Part shown: positions 28,822-36,737 of the stretch, one piece after another
Position numbering within the stretch: position 1 is the stretch's first letter
How the letters are laid out: each line of letters starts with the position of its first letter
Source: Acidobacteriota bacterium
GTDB lineage: Bacteria; Acidobacteriota; Thermoanaerobaculia; Thermoanaerobaculales; Sulfomarinibacteraceae
DNA: 57,817 nucleotides
Assembly (NCBI GenBank): GCA_022340665.1
Contig: JAJDNM010000013.1
Coordinates: forward strand, 1-57,817
Reading direction: 5' to 3'
Program-made: the position numbers and the translations under genes
Notes under the pieces: model-generated
Databases searched by the model: none
Told to the model about the DNA's origin: nothing
The model's input: the letters and a program-made list of their open reading frames with translations, nothing else

Positions 28822-30930
28822 ATGACTGAAACGATCGAGATCAGACCCGAGTTCGCAGAGGCGCTCGAGCGAGAGGACTGGGACCGCGTCGAAGAGATGT
28901 GGCTTGAAGCGCTGGAAGCGAAACCGATTCCGACTGCCGAACTCCTCGAGGTTCGACGCTTGACCTGGAAGGCAGAGCGAAAGAACCTCGCGCGCACACT
29001 CCTCGAGCTGCTTGCAGACGCGCTCGAAGAAAGTGCGGATCCATCGGAAGCCCTCGCTGCCCTCAGAGAGCTGGTTCGCCTAGCGAGCCCGAAGCCACCC
29101 ACCGAACTGACCGAGAGAATGGTCGCGGCTTTTGCGAGGGCACGAGCAGAAAGTCCTTCAGTTGACTCGGTCCTCGAACACCACCCGATGGTCTCGGCGC
29201 GTCGACCGAACGAAGTTCTCGAGGCTGCGGAATGTTGGCTCGACCATGATCTCGGTACCGTAGTCGAAGTCGTCGGCCAAGGAGTCGGACGAGTTGTCGA
29301 CCTCAACCTCCAGCTGGAGAACATCAAGGTTGATCTGGGGGGATCACGGCCGGTGTCGATTCCGTTCGGCGCCGCCAGGCGCCATCTGCGGCCCCTTCCT
29401 GAAGGTGATTTCAGAAGACGAAAGATCGAAGCCCAGGACGACCTCGCAAAGTTCGTGAAGGACTCTCCGGGTGAATCGCTTGCCGAAATCCTCGAAAGTC
29501 TGGGCGAACCGTCAGATGTCGGTGCGATCAAAGGTGCGCTCGACGGTCTGCTGCCACCGGCACAATGGACCTCGTGGTGGACGAAGGCCAGGAAGAACCC
29601 ACGGGTGCTTTCGTCGGGCTCCGGTTCTCGACTTCGATACACGGTCAGCCAAAGTGCTGAGAGCGCCGACGAAACACTTCTCGAGGAGCTACGCGCAGCC
29701 GAAGCCGGAGACCGGCTGGCGATTGCTCGCCGGCTTGCTGAACGTGGGCGCGATACCGCTGCCGCAGCCGCCGAAATCCTCGAAGAATCTCTCGCCAATC
29801 TTGCGTTGGACGCTCCCGGAATTGCCTGGCAAACGGCCGGTGTTCTCGCGAATCTGCCCGGCGGTGCCGACGCCGCCGAGGCCTGTAGGCGTGACCTCGT
29901 CGACCGAGTCGAGGGGCTGACCCTCCTGTCCGGCATCCCCGACAGGGCCTCGAGGGCGGAAGCTCTCGCCGCCATCGCGGAGCACTACCCCGACGGCTGG
30001 CCGGCGGTCTGGGCGGAATGGCTCCTTCATGAAGAGGCCGGTCAGCTTCTCAGCGAAATCACGACAAAACTCGAATCCGCCGGATACACCGACCGGGCAG
30101 ATCAATCTCTTGAAGCGATTTTTCGCAACCACAACAACCATCCAGCACAGTTCATCTGGGCCTGCGAAACGATGTCGGAGGACGATTGTCCATCTTCGAT
30201 CAGAACGCGAACCACGCCGTCGCTGTTGGAAAAGCTCCCAGACACGCTGACTCGCAAAGAGTTCGCGTCGTATCGCAACCGGGCGAAAGGGCTGCTCGAC
30301 GGTGGCAAGGTGGCAATCCGCCTGTTGATGGAGTCGGCCAATCAACAACAGGCCTCGCGGTTCAGCCAGAGAATTTCTCGAATCGATTCGGTCGAACCAC
30401 AGCGGCAAGGGCTGGTCGAACAGGCTGCTCAGCACCAACGGCAGGACGTTGAAGCCAATCAGCGACCGGTGCTGGCTGCAACCCGCTCGGCGGTTGAAGA
30501 AAAGCAGGAGGAGCTCCGCACGCTGCTCGAAGTGGAGATCCCCAAGACCCTCAAGGGCATAAATGCAGCTGCCGCCGAAGGAGACCTCCGCGAGAATTTC
30601 GAATACCACATGCTTCGCGACAGGCAGGAACTCCAGTCGGCGCGCGCGGCCAAGCTTCAGGAGGAGCTGGCTGTTGTCCGAATTCTCGAACCGGGGGCGG
30701 CCGACACATCGTCCGTCAACATCGGCACTGTGGTCCACGTCGAAGACGATGACGGCACTGCGTTGGAGCCGATCACGATCCTCGGGGCCTGGGACACAGA
30801 CCTCGACCGCCGCATTTTCGCCAACGGATCGGAGCTCGCTCAGCGGATGATGGGCAAGACACCCGGCGATACGGTCGAGATCGACGACCGCTCGGCCACC
30901 ATCACCCGCATCGAGGCATGGAACGGATAA
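28822..30930 (+). CDS. Gre-type transcript cleavage factor with a large N-terminal extension
   Basis: 702 residues. The last 140 or so form a Gre factor: the coiled-coil tip GDLRENFEYHMLRDRQ (about 589-604) keeps the Asp and Glu that place catalytic Mg2+ in the RNA polymerase active site, and the FKBP-like domain (about 625-700) has GTVVHVEDDDG and KTPGDTVEID. Residues 149-195 (VVGQGVGRVVDLNLQLENIK and onward) look like a Tudor/CarD-like module. The rest of the N-terminal region is helical and TPR-like. Spirochaete GreA proteins have a similar long extension. ATG 28822 has AAGGA upstream; an earlier in-frame ATG lies before the promoter. Confidence 0.82.
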   Translation: MTETIEIRPEFAEALEREDWDRVEEMWLEALEAKPIPTAELLEVRRLTWKAERKNLARTLLELLADALEESADPSEALAALRELVRLASPKPPTELTERMVAAFARARAESPSVDSVLEHHPMVSARRPNEVLEAAECWLDHDLGTVVEVVGQGVGRVVDLNLQLENIKVDLGGSRPVSIPFGAARRHLRPLPEGDFRRRKIEAQDDLAKFVKDSPGESLAEILESLGEPSDVGAIKGALDGLLPPAQWTSWWTKARKNPRVLSSGSGSRLRYTVSQSAESADETLLEELRAAEAGDRLAIARRLAERGRDTAAAAAEILEESLANLALDAPGIAWQTAGVLANLPGGADAAEACRRDLVDRVEGLTLLSGIPDRASRAEALAAIAEHYPDGWPAVWAEWLLHEEAGQLLSEITTKLESAGYTDRADQSLEAIFRNHNNHPAQFIWACETMSEDDCPSSIRTRTTPSLLEKLPDTLTRKEFASYRNRAKGLLDGGKVAIRLLMESANQQQASRFSQRISRIDSVEPQRQGLVEQAAQHQRQDVEANQRPVLAATRSAVEEKQEELRTLLEVEIPKTLKGINAAAAEGDLRENFEYHMLRDRQELQSARAAKLQEELAVVRILEPGAADTSSVNIGTVVHVEDDDGTALEPITILGAWDTDLDRRIFANGSELAQRMMGKTPGDTVEIDDRSATITRIEAWNG

Positions 30931-30937
30931 TCAACGA

Positions 30938-31060
30938 GGTTGAGTTGAGAATTCAGAGTTGAGAGTTTTCTCCACCGACCCGGTAGACAGAAAGCCGCGG
31001 CGCGACCTCTCAACTCTTACCTCTCAACTCTCAACTCCGAACTCTAAACTCAGATCTGAG
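30938..31060. repeat. Inverted clusters of the CTCAACT heptamer
   Basis: GTTGAG-type copies at about 30938-30965 face CTCAACT-type copies at about 31007-31052, separated by some 40 bp, so the transcript could fold into a long hairpin. It fills the gap between the Gre-domain gene and the acyltransferase gene. The same unit appears at 18515-18683. Confidence 0.7.
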
Positions 31061-31085
31061 TCTTCAGCTCAGCTAAACTCCATGC

Positions 31086-31979
31086 ATGCCATCGTCGGTC
31101 AAAGATTTTGCGCTCTACGGATCTCTCCGGAGCTTCGTCGCGGTCGGCGGGTCTCTGCCGCTGACAATTTCCAGACCGATGGGTCGTGTCCTCAGCGAGG
31201 CAGCCTTCAGAATGCTCCCCCGTTCACGCCGGCGAATCGAGATCCATCTCGAGATCGCCTTTCCCGACCTGGAGAAAAGTCAACGTGTCGCCATCATGCG
31301 TGGGTGTGTCCGGCACTTCGGCCTCATGCTCGCTGAGGTGGCCAGGATGTGGCACGCTGGATCGGATGACGTCATTTCCCTCTGCGAGCTGACGGGGGAG
31401 GAGCACGTCTTCACAGCTCTCGAAGAAGACGGTGGCGCGATGATCGCAACTGCACACTGTGGAAACTGGGAGCTTCTCAGCGCGCGTCTTCCGATCGCAG
31501 GCATTCCGCTACTCTCCGCCGTACGTCAGCTTGACGACCCACGCCTCGACCGACTGGTGACCGCCATGCGAAGCCGCTTTGGAACCAGGATCATCCCCCG
31601 CGGGCCGGCCGCCGGGCGACAGCTCGTGCGTGCCCTGTCTGCAAATCAGGTCCCAGGCCTTCTCATCGACCAGGACATCCGCGACATCCCCGGCGTCTTC
31701 GTTCCGTTCTTCGACCAACCCGCGTGGACGCCGTCGGGGCTCGCCATGTTGGCCATCCGGAGGGAATGCCCCGTCCTCCCCAGCTTCATCCACCGGCGTC
31801 CGGGCGGAACCCACAGGGCTGAGATCCACCCTCCCCTACCGATGCCCGATAGCGGGTCACTCGAAGACCGCGTCGAGGAGCTGACCGCCACCGCCACAGC
31901 GGCCATCGAACGCCAGGTGCGAGCCCACCCCGAGCAGTGGGTGTGGATGCATCGGAGGTGGCGCACCCGACCGGGCTGA
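31086..31979 (+). CDS. LpxL/HtrB-type lipid A acyltransferase
   Basis: Inner-membrane enzyme that adds a secondary acyl chain to lipid A precursors, or a related phospholipid acyltransferase. 297 residues. The HxxxxE catalytic motif is TAHCGNWELL near residue 120, followed by LLSAVRQLDDPRLD and GLLIDQDIRD; the end has the typical HPEQWVWMHRRWR. The N terminus has one hydrophobic helix. It supports a diderm envelope. It is a single gene, convergent with nth. Confidence 0.88.
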   Translation: MPSSVKDFALYGSLRSFVAVGGSLPLTISRPMGRVLSEAAFRMLPRSRRRIEIHLEIAFPDLEKSQRVAIMRGCVRHFGLMLAEVARMWHAGSDDVISLCELTGEEHVFTALEEDGGAMIATAHCGNWELLSARLPIAGIPLLSAVRQLDDPRLDRLVTAMRSRFGTRIIPRGPAAGRQLVRALSANQVPGLLIDQDIRDIPGVFVPFFDQPAWTPSGLAMLAIRRECPVLPSFIHRRPGGTHRAEIHPPLPMPDSGSLEDRVEELTATATAAIERQVRAHPEQWVWMHRRWRTRPG

Positions 31980-32090
31980 GCCGGTTTACGGCTATACGGA
32001 AATACGGCTCCACCAAACCATGGTCCGGAGTCATTGGAGGTGTGGGCCGTCGGGCCGTGGGTGGGTGGATGGGGGAACTCGTATGGCCGA

Positions 32091-32723
32091 TCACACGTCG
32101 ATCTTCGGGCATACCTCCGAGAGCACACACGAATCGCAGCTCGGTGAGCGCGCCGTGCAGACGCGGCGACCGTGCAGTATCAGCCGGGTCGAGAAATCGA
32201 TCCACTCCTCCCGCGGCAACAACGCTTCGAGCTCGGCCGCGATCTTCTCGGGATCCTCCAGGCTGGTCAGACCGAGACGTCGTGTCAAGCGCCTCACGTG
32301 GGTATCAACCGTCACGCCGGCCGGAATGCCGAAGCCCTTGCCGAGAACGACTTTTGCGGTTTTCGGGCCGACGCCAGGCAGAGCCACCAGCGCCTCGAAA
32401 ATTGACGGAACCTGACCACCGTGATCGGAAGCCACCGCCTGCGCCGCCGCCCGCAGCGAAGATGCCTTCTGCCGAAACATACCTGTCGACCTGATAACGG
32501 ACTCCACGCTCTCCTGATCTGCTGTCGCCAGCTCCCGCGGTCCTGGCCAACGCGTAAAGAGTTCCGGGGTCACCTGATTGACTCGAACATCGGTGCATTG
32601 GGCGGAGAGAACGGTGGCGACCAGAAGCTCCCAGGGTGAACCGTGATCGAGCTCGATATTGGCATCCGGGTACTGGGCCTCGAGAATATTGATGACAGCT
32701 GCAGCCCGATCTACGAGATCCAC
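32091..32723 (-). CDS. nth: Endonuclease III (DNA glycosylase/AP lyase)
   Basis: Base-excision repair enzyme that removes oxidised pyrimidines and nicks at AP sites. The helix-hairpin-helix is LPGVGPKTAKVVL (about 110-122) with the catalytic Lys, and the catalytic Asp is in VTVDTHVRRL. The 4Fe-4S cluster cysteines follow the C-x6-C-x2-C-x5-C pattern at the C terminus (CTARSPSCDSCVLSEVC). 210 residues, normal for the family. It begins 2 nt after the upstream kinase gene stop, so the two are cotranscribed. Confidence 0.95.
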   Translation of the reverse strand: MDLVDRAAAVINILEAQYPDANIELDHGSPWELLVATVLSAQCTDVRVNQVTPELFTRWPGPRELATADQESVESVIRSTGMFRQKASSLRAAAQAVASDHGGQVPSIFEALVALPGVGPKTAKVVLGKGFGIPAGVTVDTHVRRLTRRLGLTSLEDPEKIAAELEALLPREEWIDFSTRLILHGRRVCTARSPSCDSCVLSEVCPKIDV

Positions 32724-32725
32724 GC

Positions 32726-34393
32726 TCAGTACTCGAAGGAGGAACCGCCGATGAACTCCCGCAGGATCGACGTCTGCGGCACCTCGTCGGGGAAGATCGG
32801 CACAAACATCGACAGATGCTTGAGCAGGCGGTAGGCCTCCGTGTACGCGGAGCAGGTCCTGGGCACGTGCAGCAGGAATCTCTCCGCGTAGGTCTTGAGC
32901 ACCGCCGGTTCGTAGACCAGGGCCGAGTTGAACATCACGTCAGCCTGCTCCTGAAACGGAAAGATCCACGTGCCCTCCCCGCGGCGAACACGCTCCCACA
33001 GATCGATCGTTCGTTCCGCGTCGAACCCGCGAAAGAGGTGGTCACGCACGATACGCCGAACCAGCCGGGCGTCGGCTGTGAAGATGCGGTTGTGATCATC
33101 GATCGCGAGCTGGGACAGAGCCGAGATGAAGATCCGGTACTTCTCGTCTCGCGGAACCGTTTTCGTCAGTCGATCGTTGAGCCCGTGGATGCCCTCTATC
33201 GAGAGCACCTGGTGGTCCTCGAGCTTCATGGGCACCCAATCCGACTCGGGTTTTCGTTGACCCGTAACGAAGTCGAACCGAGGCGTGAGGACCTCTTTGC
33301 CAGCTAGAAGCTGCGAGAGCTGACGATGAAACAGGTCGAGGTCGATCGCGTCAAGCACCTCGAAGTCAGGCTGACCCTGCTCGTTTCGAGGCGTATCAAT
33401 CCGATCGACATAGTAGTTGTCGAGAGAAAGGGTCACCATGTCGATCCCATTCACCCACAGTTGAATTCCCAACCGCTTCGAAAAGGTCGTTTTCCCGGAC
33501 GCCGACGGCCCGGCGATCGTGATCAGTCGAACTCGAGGCTCCCGCGTCAGGATCTGGTCTGCGATGTGGGCGATCTTCTTTTCGTGCAGACCTTCGGCAA
33601 TTCGGATGATCTGACCGCTGTCGTCGTCGAGGCACAGTCGATTGAGCTGCCCGACGTTCTGGACTCCAAGGAGTTCCTGCCAACTCTGGGTTTCGACATA
33701 GGTGTTGTACAGCAGGGGCCTCGGTGTGAACCGCGGGAGCTGGCTGCGGTCTGCCCGCCTCGGAAACCGCAGCAAGAGGCCGCCCTCGAAAGGCATGACG
33801 CCGAACGTCGGGCAACAGCCGGTGTGGGGCGCATAGGGTCCATGGGCGAGATCGATGAAATCACCGCAGCTGATGACGTGGACGGTGGATGATCTGCGAG
33901 TCGCGAGAAGGAGCAACTTATCCTCGCATCCGTTGACGCGAAAGTACTTCTCCGCCTCCTCGATGGTCACTGTATTGCGTTGAAAAGGACGACGCTCGCG
34001 GAGCAGCTCGTTCATTCCATTTTCGATTGCAGTGGCCATTTCCTCCAGGTCAGGGTGCTCACCCCGAACCCGGTAGTGATAACAGTTTCCGAGGGACTGG
34101 CCGATCACAGTGCGCGCCTCTGGAAGCACCTGCTGGCAGGCCTCGTAGAACATCAGGCTCACTGACCGTTTGTAGACCGACTCACCTTCGCGATCGCCAA
34201 AACAAACCAGCTCGAGATCCACCTCTCCGCGCAGGGGGAAGTCGAGCATCACCTGCCGCCGGTTGACCAGCGCCGAAAGCACCGTGTCGGGGATGTCTCC
34301 GCTCACCAGACGCAGGAAATCGTCGGTGCGGATGCCCGCATCGACTTTATGGACCGTGCCCTGAAACCGGACTTCCACCTTGTTGTTATTCAT
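32726..34393 (-). CDS. Uridine-kinase-like nucleoside kinase with threonyl-tRNA-synthetase-like N terminus
   Basis: 555 residues. The N-terminal 60 or so look like a TGS fold, followed by a region like the ThrRS second additional domain (YHYRVRGEHPDLEEMATAIE; CGDFIDLAHGPYAPHTG). The C-terminal half is a P-loop kinase of the uridine kinase/phosphoribulokinase type: Walker A GPSASGKTT (295-303), then SLDNYYVDR with the catalytic-type Asp, and ALSQLAIDDHNRI. Such fusions are known in several phyla; the precise nucleoside is not established. The ATG at 34393 has GGGAGAG just upstream; the longer frame would include promoter DNA. Confidence 0.85.
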   Translation of the reverse strand: MNNNKVEVRFQGTVHKVDAGIRTDDFLRLVSGDIPDTVLSALVNRRQVMLDFPLRGEVDLELVCFGDREGESVYKRSVSLMFYEACQQVLPEARTVIGQSLGNCYHYRVRGEHPDLEEMATAIENGMNELLRERRPFQRNTVTIEEAEKYFRVNGCEDKLLLLATRRSSTVHVISCGDFIDLAHGPYAPHTGCCPTFGVMPFEGGLLLRFPRRADRSQLPRFTPRPLLYNTYVETQSWQELLGVQNVGQLNRLCLDDDSGQIIRIAEGLHEKKIAHIADQILTREPRVRLITIAGPSASGKTTFSKRLGIQLWVNGIDMVTLSLDNYYVDRIDTPRNEQGQPDFEVLDAIDLDLFHRQLSQLLAGKEVLTPRFDFVTGQRKPESDWVPMKLEDHQVLSIEGIHGLNDRLTKTVPRDEKYRIFISALSQLAIDDHNRIFTADARLVRRIVRDHLFRGFDAERTIDLWERVRRGEGTWIFPFQEQADVMFNSALVYEPAVLKTYAERFLLHVPRTCSAYTEAYRLLKHLSMFVPIFPDEVPQTSILREFIGGSSFEY

Positions 34394-34473
34394 TCTCTCC
34401 CATTTCCAGTCGCGGTCCGGACGTCCTGACAGGACTCCGTTCGCACTTCTCAGATGATCATATCGCGCTCCCT

Positions 34474-34501
34474 TGCGCGAGGCTCCGGGTATCGTATACT
34501 G
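34474..34501 (+). promoter_or_regulatory. Promoter of a probable small RNA
   Basis: TTGCGC (34474-34479) and TATACT (34496-34501) are separated by 16 nt. No gene with a ribosome site follows; instead a stem-loop with a T-tract lies directly downstream. Confidence 0.5.
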
Positions 34502-34507
34502 AGCGTT

Positions 34508-34579
34508 CAATTCGGCGCCCATGCCATACCGAAGGGTGGTCGAATCAGTCGGCGATACGGGGGCATGGGCGCTTTTTTC
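34508..34579 (+). ncRNA. Probable structured small RNA of about 72 nt
   Basis: Downstream of the promoter, GCGCCCATGCC (34516-34526) is perfectly complementary to GGCATGGGCGC (34563-34573), which is followed by six T residues (34574-34579), a clear intrinsic terminator. The 36-nt apical region can fold further (for example CCGA with TCGG). It contains no ribosome site and matches no RNA family I can name. It lies divergent from the nucleoside kinase gene. Alternatively it could be an attenuator in the leader of the decayed transposase gene. Confidence 0.5.
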
Positions 34580-34686
34580 GTGCCCTAGCTGTGGCGTCTC
34601 ACGAGGTTGTTCACTAAAAGGAGTGGTCCATCCGGGACTCTTCCGTCATGCTGTGGGTGGGAAAACCTACAGAACGGAGGAGAAGG

Positions 34687-34812
34687 ATGGACCTTCACAA
34701 GAATGCCCGAAGCTACCCGGAGAGTCGAGCCCTTTTGGTGAAAAGAGTGACGGAGGAAGGGTGGACTGTGAGGAGAGCAGCTGAGACCCGAGGGGCGCGG
34801 AGGCGTACTTGA
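34687..34812 (+). pseudogene. Truncated IS481-family transposase N terminus
   Basis: From the ATG, preceded by GGAGGAGAAGG, the frame reads MDLHKNARSYPESRALLVKR and then a helix-turn-helix start (TEEGWTVRRAAETRGA). This is the typical opening of IS481-family transposases (MNxHKNARxTPxxRxLLVxRV). A stop follows after 41 codons, and the DDE catalytic region is absent. Some 140 bp of non-coding, probably IS-derived DNA follow. No inverted-repeat ends could be identified. Confidence 0.7.
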
Positions 34813-34950
34813 CAGTACGTCGAGCAACCCGAGGCGAGCGGACATCGCTGGGTACGGTTCATCGCCGGCCGCAGTAGAGACTTCATGAATAATGCGGCCT
34901 AGCAACACGTCGCGTTCGAGTCGAATACTGCCTTCGGACTCCGCGGTCGC

Positions 34951-35076
34951 CTATTTGATCTTCTTCGGCTCGCAAAGGTCTTTCTTCTTCTTCTTTTTGG
35001 CGACCGCGCCGCAGTCCTTGCACTTGTAGCGGCCCGGTTTCGGCTTGACCTTGGATTCACCCTTCTTGCAGCTCAT
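34951..35076 (-). CDS. Lysine-rich zinc-ribbon-like small protein (41 aa)
   Basis: The product has two cysteine pairs in spirit: C3, a CKDC pair (residues 19-22) and C35, within a very basic chain ending KKKKKKDLCEPKKIK. A short protein with this CxxC plus poly-Lys pattern is, to my recollection, widespread and uncharacterised. On the minus strand a perfect TATAAT (35093-35088) ends only 11 nt before the ATG, so the mRNA would be leaderless or nearly so; there is no clear ribosome site. Confidence 0.65.
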   Translation of the reverse strand: MSCKKGESKVKPKPGRYKCKDCGAVAKKKKKKDLCEPKKIK

Positions 35077-35161
35077 GACTGACCGAGATTATATCTCAGA
35101 ATCCGGGTGGTGATTCACTCGGGTTCGAGCTACACTCTTCGCCCGGCGGAGGGGTTCGAGA

Positions 35162-35845
35162 ATGCAGATCCCAGAGTGGTACACCGGCACCGACGAAAGT
35201 GGCAAGGTCGCAGCAGGCATAGAACGTGCCATCGAGAGGATGGACGAACGAACTGCGGACCACAGCGATATTTCCGATTTGGAAAAGCTCCTCGCCAGCG
35301 AGAACGAGGTGAACTGGCGAAATTTCCTGCTCGGTCTGATCGGTACGATCCACTACGATCTCGAGGAAATCGACAGTGCTAGGACTGTGCTCGAAGAGTC
35401 GGTCACGTCATACGAACCTTACCTGGCTTCCTTCGATGACGTTCTGAGTGTCTACTGCCAATCCTGTTACACCCTCGGCGTGATTCTCTTCGATGATGCC
35501 GATTACGGAGAGGCGATTCCCTACTTCTTCCGCTGTCTGCCCTACATGCACGAGGTATACGACGAGACCTACATCGGAAATATCTACACCTTCCTGGCGC
35601 TCTGCCTGAGCTGGACCAACCAACCCGGATACGCAGTCGTTTTTTCGGAGGCTTCGGGGTTCCTGCGCCGCTTCGACTGCGAATCTCTGGAACAGCTGAT
35701 GGTCGCGTACGGAGATACCGGAGAGATCGACAAGGCGACCGATATTTTCAACCTCTTGCAGGGTCACTGCCAGGACTACGAGAATTATGACCGGGTGCTC
35801 GAGTATGCGGAACAGAACTTCGGTGAGTCAGGGGTCGTCAACTAG
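35162..35845 (+). CDS. TPR-like protein of unknown function
   Basis: A 227-residue, acidic, cytoplasmic protein. The sequence suggests four or five helical pairs of the TPR type: LIGTIHYDLEEIDSARTVLE, SCYTLGVILFDDADYGEAIP, TFLALCLSWTNQPGYAVVF and GDTGEIDKATDIFNLLQG. No catalytic motif, signal or membrane segment is seen. The ATG follows GGAGGGG. It is monocistronic, converging on a small membrane protein gene. Confidence 0.7.
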   Translation: MQIPEWYTGTDESGKVAAGIERAIERMDERTADHSDISDLEKLLASENEVNWRNFLLGLIGTIHYDLEEIDSARTVLEESVTSYEPYLASFDDVLSVYCQSCYTLGVILFDDADYGEAIPYFFRCLPYMHEVYDETYIGNIYTFLALCLSWTNQPGYAVVFSEASGFLRRFDCESLEQLMVAYGDTGEIDKATDIFNLLQGHCQDYENYDRVLEYAEQNFGESGVVN

Positions 35846-35883
35846 TCGCCGATAACACCCACCTTCGCGAAGGTCCCGGCGAC
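35845..35883. terminator. Compound hairpin between convergent genes
   Basis: GTCGCCG (35845-35851) pairs with CGGCGAC (35877-35883), and between them lies the perfect palindrome CCTTCGCGAAGG (35862-35873). It starts at the last base of the upstream stop codon and ends 1 nt before the convergent gene's stop. There is no T-tract. Confidence 0.5.
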
Positions 35884-35884
35884 C

Positions 35885-36073
35885 TCAGGGAAGCACCTTG
35901 CCATACGCAATCCAGTGGTAGATCACGTAGAACCAGCTGAGAAAGGCGTGGAGCAAAGCCCACAGCACACTGTGATTGACGCTCCAGCTCAACAACGCCG
36001 CGAGCACCGCACCGATGCTACCGATGATTCCGCCTCCACAACAGCCGCATCCCTTCCCGGCTCTGTCACTCAT
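35885..36073 (-). CDS. Small membrane protein with Cys/Gly-rich N terminus
   Basis: 62 residues: a short N terminus GKGCGCCGGG, then two hydrophobic helices (about 16-32 and 36-57, the second rich in Trp and Tyr). The ATG is preceded by GGAGG 5 nt upstream, which supports real translation. The cysteines could bind metal or be acylated. Not recognised. Confidence 0.65.
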   Translation of the reverse strand: MSDRAGKGCGCCGGGIIGSIGAVLAALLSWSVNHSVLWALLHAFLSWFYVIYHWIAYGKVLP

Positions 36074-36188
36074 GAATCCTCCATGCTCTCAAGAGAGCTC
36101 GAGCCCTGACAGGACGTCGCGTGAGAATCCCTCCAACCGATCTCCGGTCATCACAGATGAAGGTATCACGCCTTTCGAAGTCACCCGT

Positions 36189-36572
36189 TCACTCGGTGCC
36201 GGTCCTGAGGTTGTGCAGAGATTCCGGATGAGGAAGCCGGAACGACACGGTTCCGTCCCACGGGTGGACCTCGAGGCCGCTCAATCGCCCCGACCTCACC
36301 CACAAGATCACACCAACCGCCACTCCCTCGGGCGATTCTGCATCCGCGAGGATCAGTGGCGACACTCCGCATTCCGGAATCTCCGAGTTGACGGCGAAGT
36401 TGATGCTCGGACATCCACACCCACACCCGCCAACCACCTCGACGGAGTCAAGCTGGCCGATATACCGACCGACTCCTGACCGTACCGCTCCAAGCAAAGC
36501 CTCGATGAGATCGCGCTCGCACTCGGTGAGCGGTCTGGACATGTCCGTGTTGACATCTATTTCCATTTTCAT
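36189..36572 (-). CDS. Small conserved hypothetical protein with a GCGCGCPS motif
   Basis: About 127 residues. An N-terminal helix (LTECERDLIEALLGAV) is followed by VVGGCGCGCPSINFAV and an end rich in beta strands (GVILWVRSGRLSGLEVHPWD). I recall this pattern (an LTxxER helix, GxCxCGCPS, and LSGLE near the end) from a widespread uncharacterised actinobacterial and proteobacterial family. The Cys cluster may bind metal. The start is uncertain: ATG 36572, ATG 36566 or GTG 36605. Confidence 0.65.
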   Translation of the reverse strand: MKMEIDVNTDMSRPLTECERDLIEALLGAVRSGVGRYIGQLDSVEVVGGCGCGCPSINFAVNSEIPECGVSPLILADAESPEGVAVGVILWVRSGRLSGLEVHPWDGTVSFRLPHPESLHNLRTGTE

Positions 36573-36678
36573 CTCAAGGTCACCGACACCAACCCCCGGC
36601 ACCACCTCATGCCGGGCCGCGCATTCTTCACCTACGCAGTCACCGAGTAAGTACGGCTGAATCCGCTACGAGTTCTCG

Positions 36679-36707
36679 TTGCCGCTACGGTTTGCCGGAA
36701 GTACAAT
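36679..36707 (+). promoter_or_regulatory. Sigma-70 promoter of the acyl-CoA ligase gene
   Basis: TTGCCG (36679-36684) and TACAAT (36702-36707) with an exact 17-nt spacer, 30 nt upstream of the ATG. It may also drive the downstream esterase and giant fusion genes, because no other clear promoter precedes them. Confidence 0.6.
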
Positions 36708-36737
36708 CACCCACGCCACTCGCAGGGAGGAGGGGAA

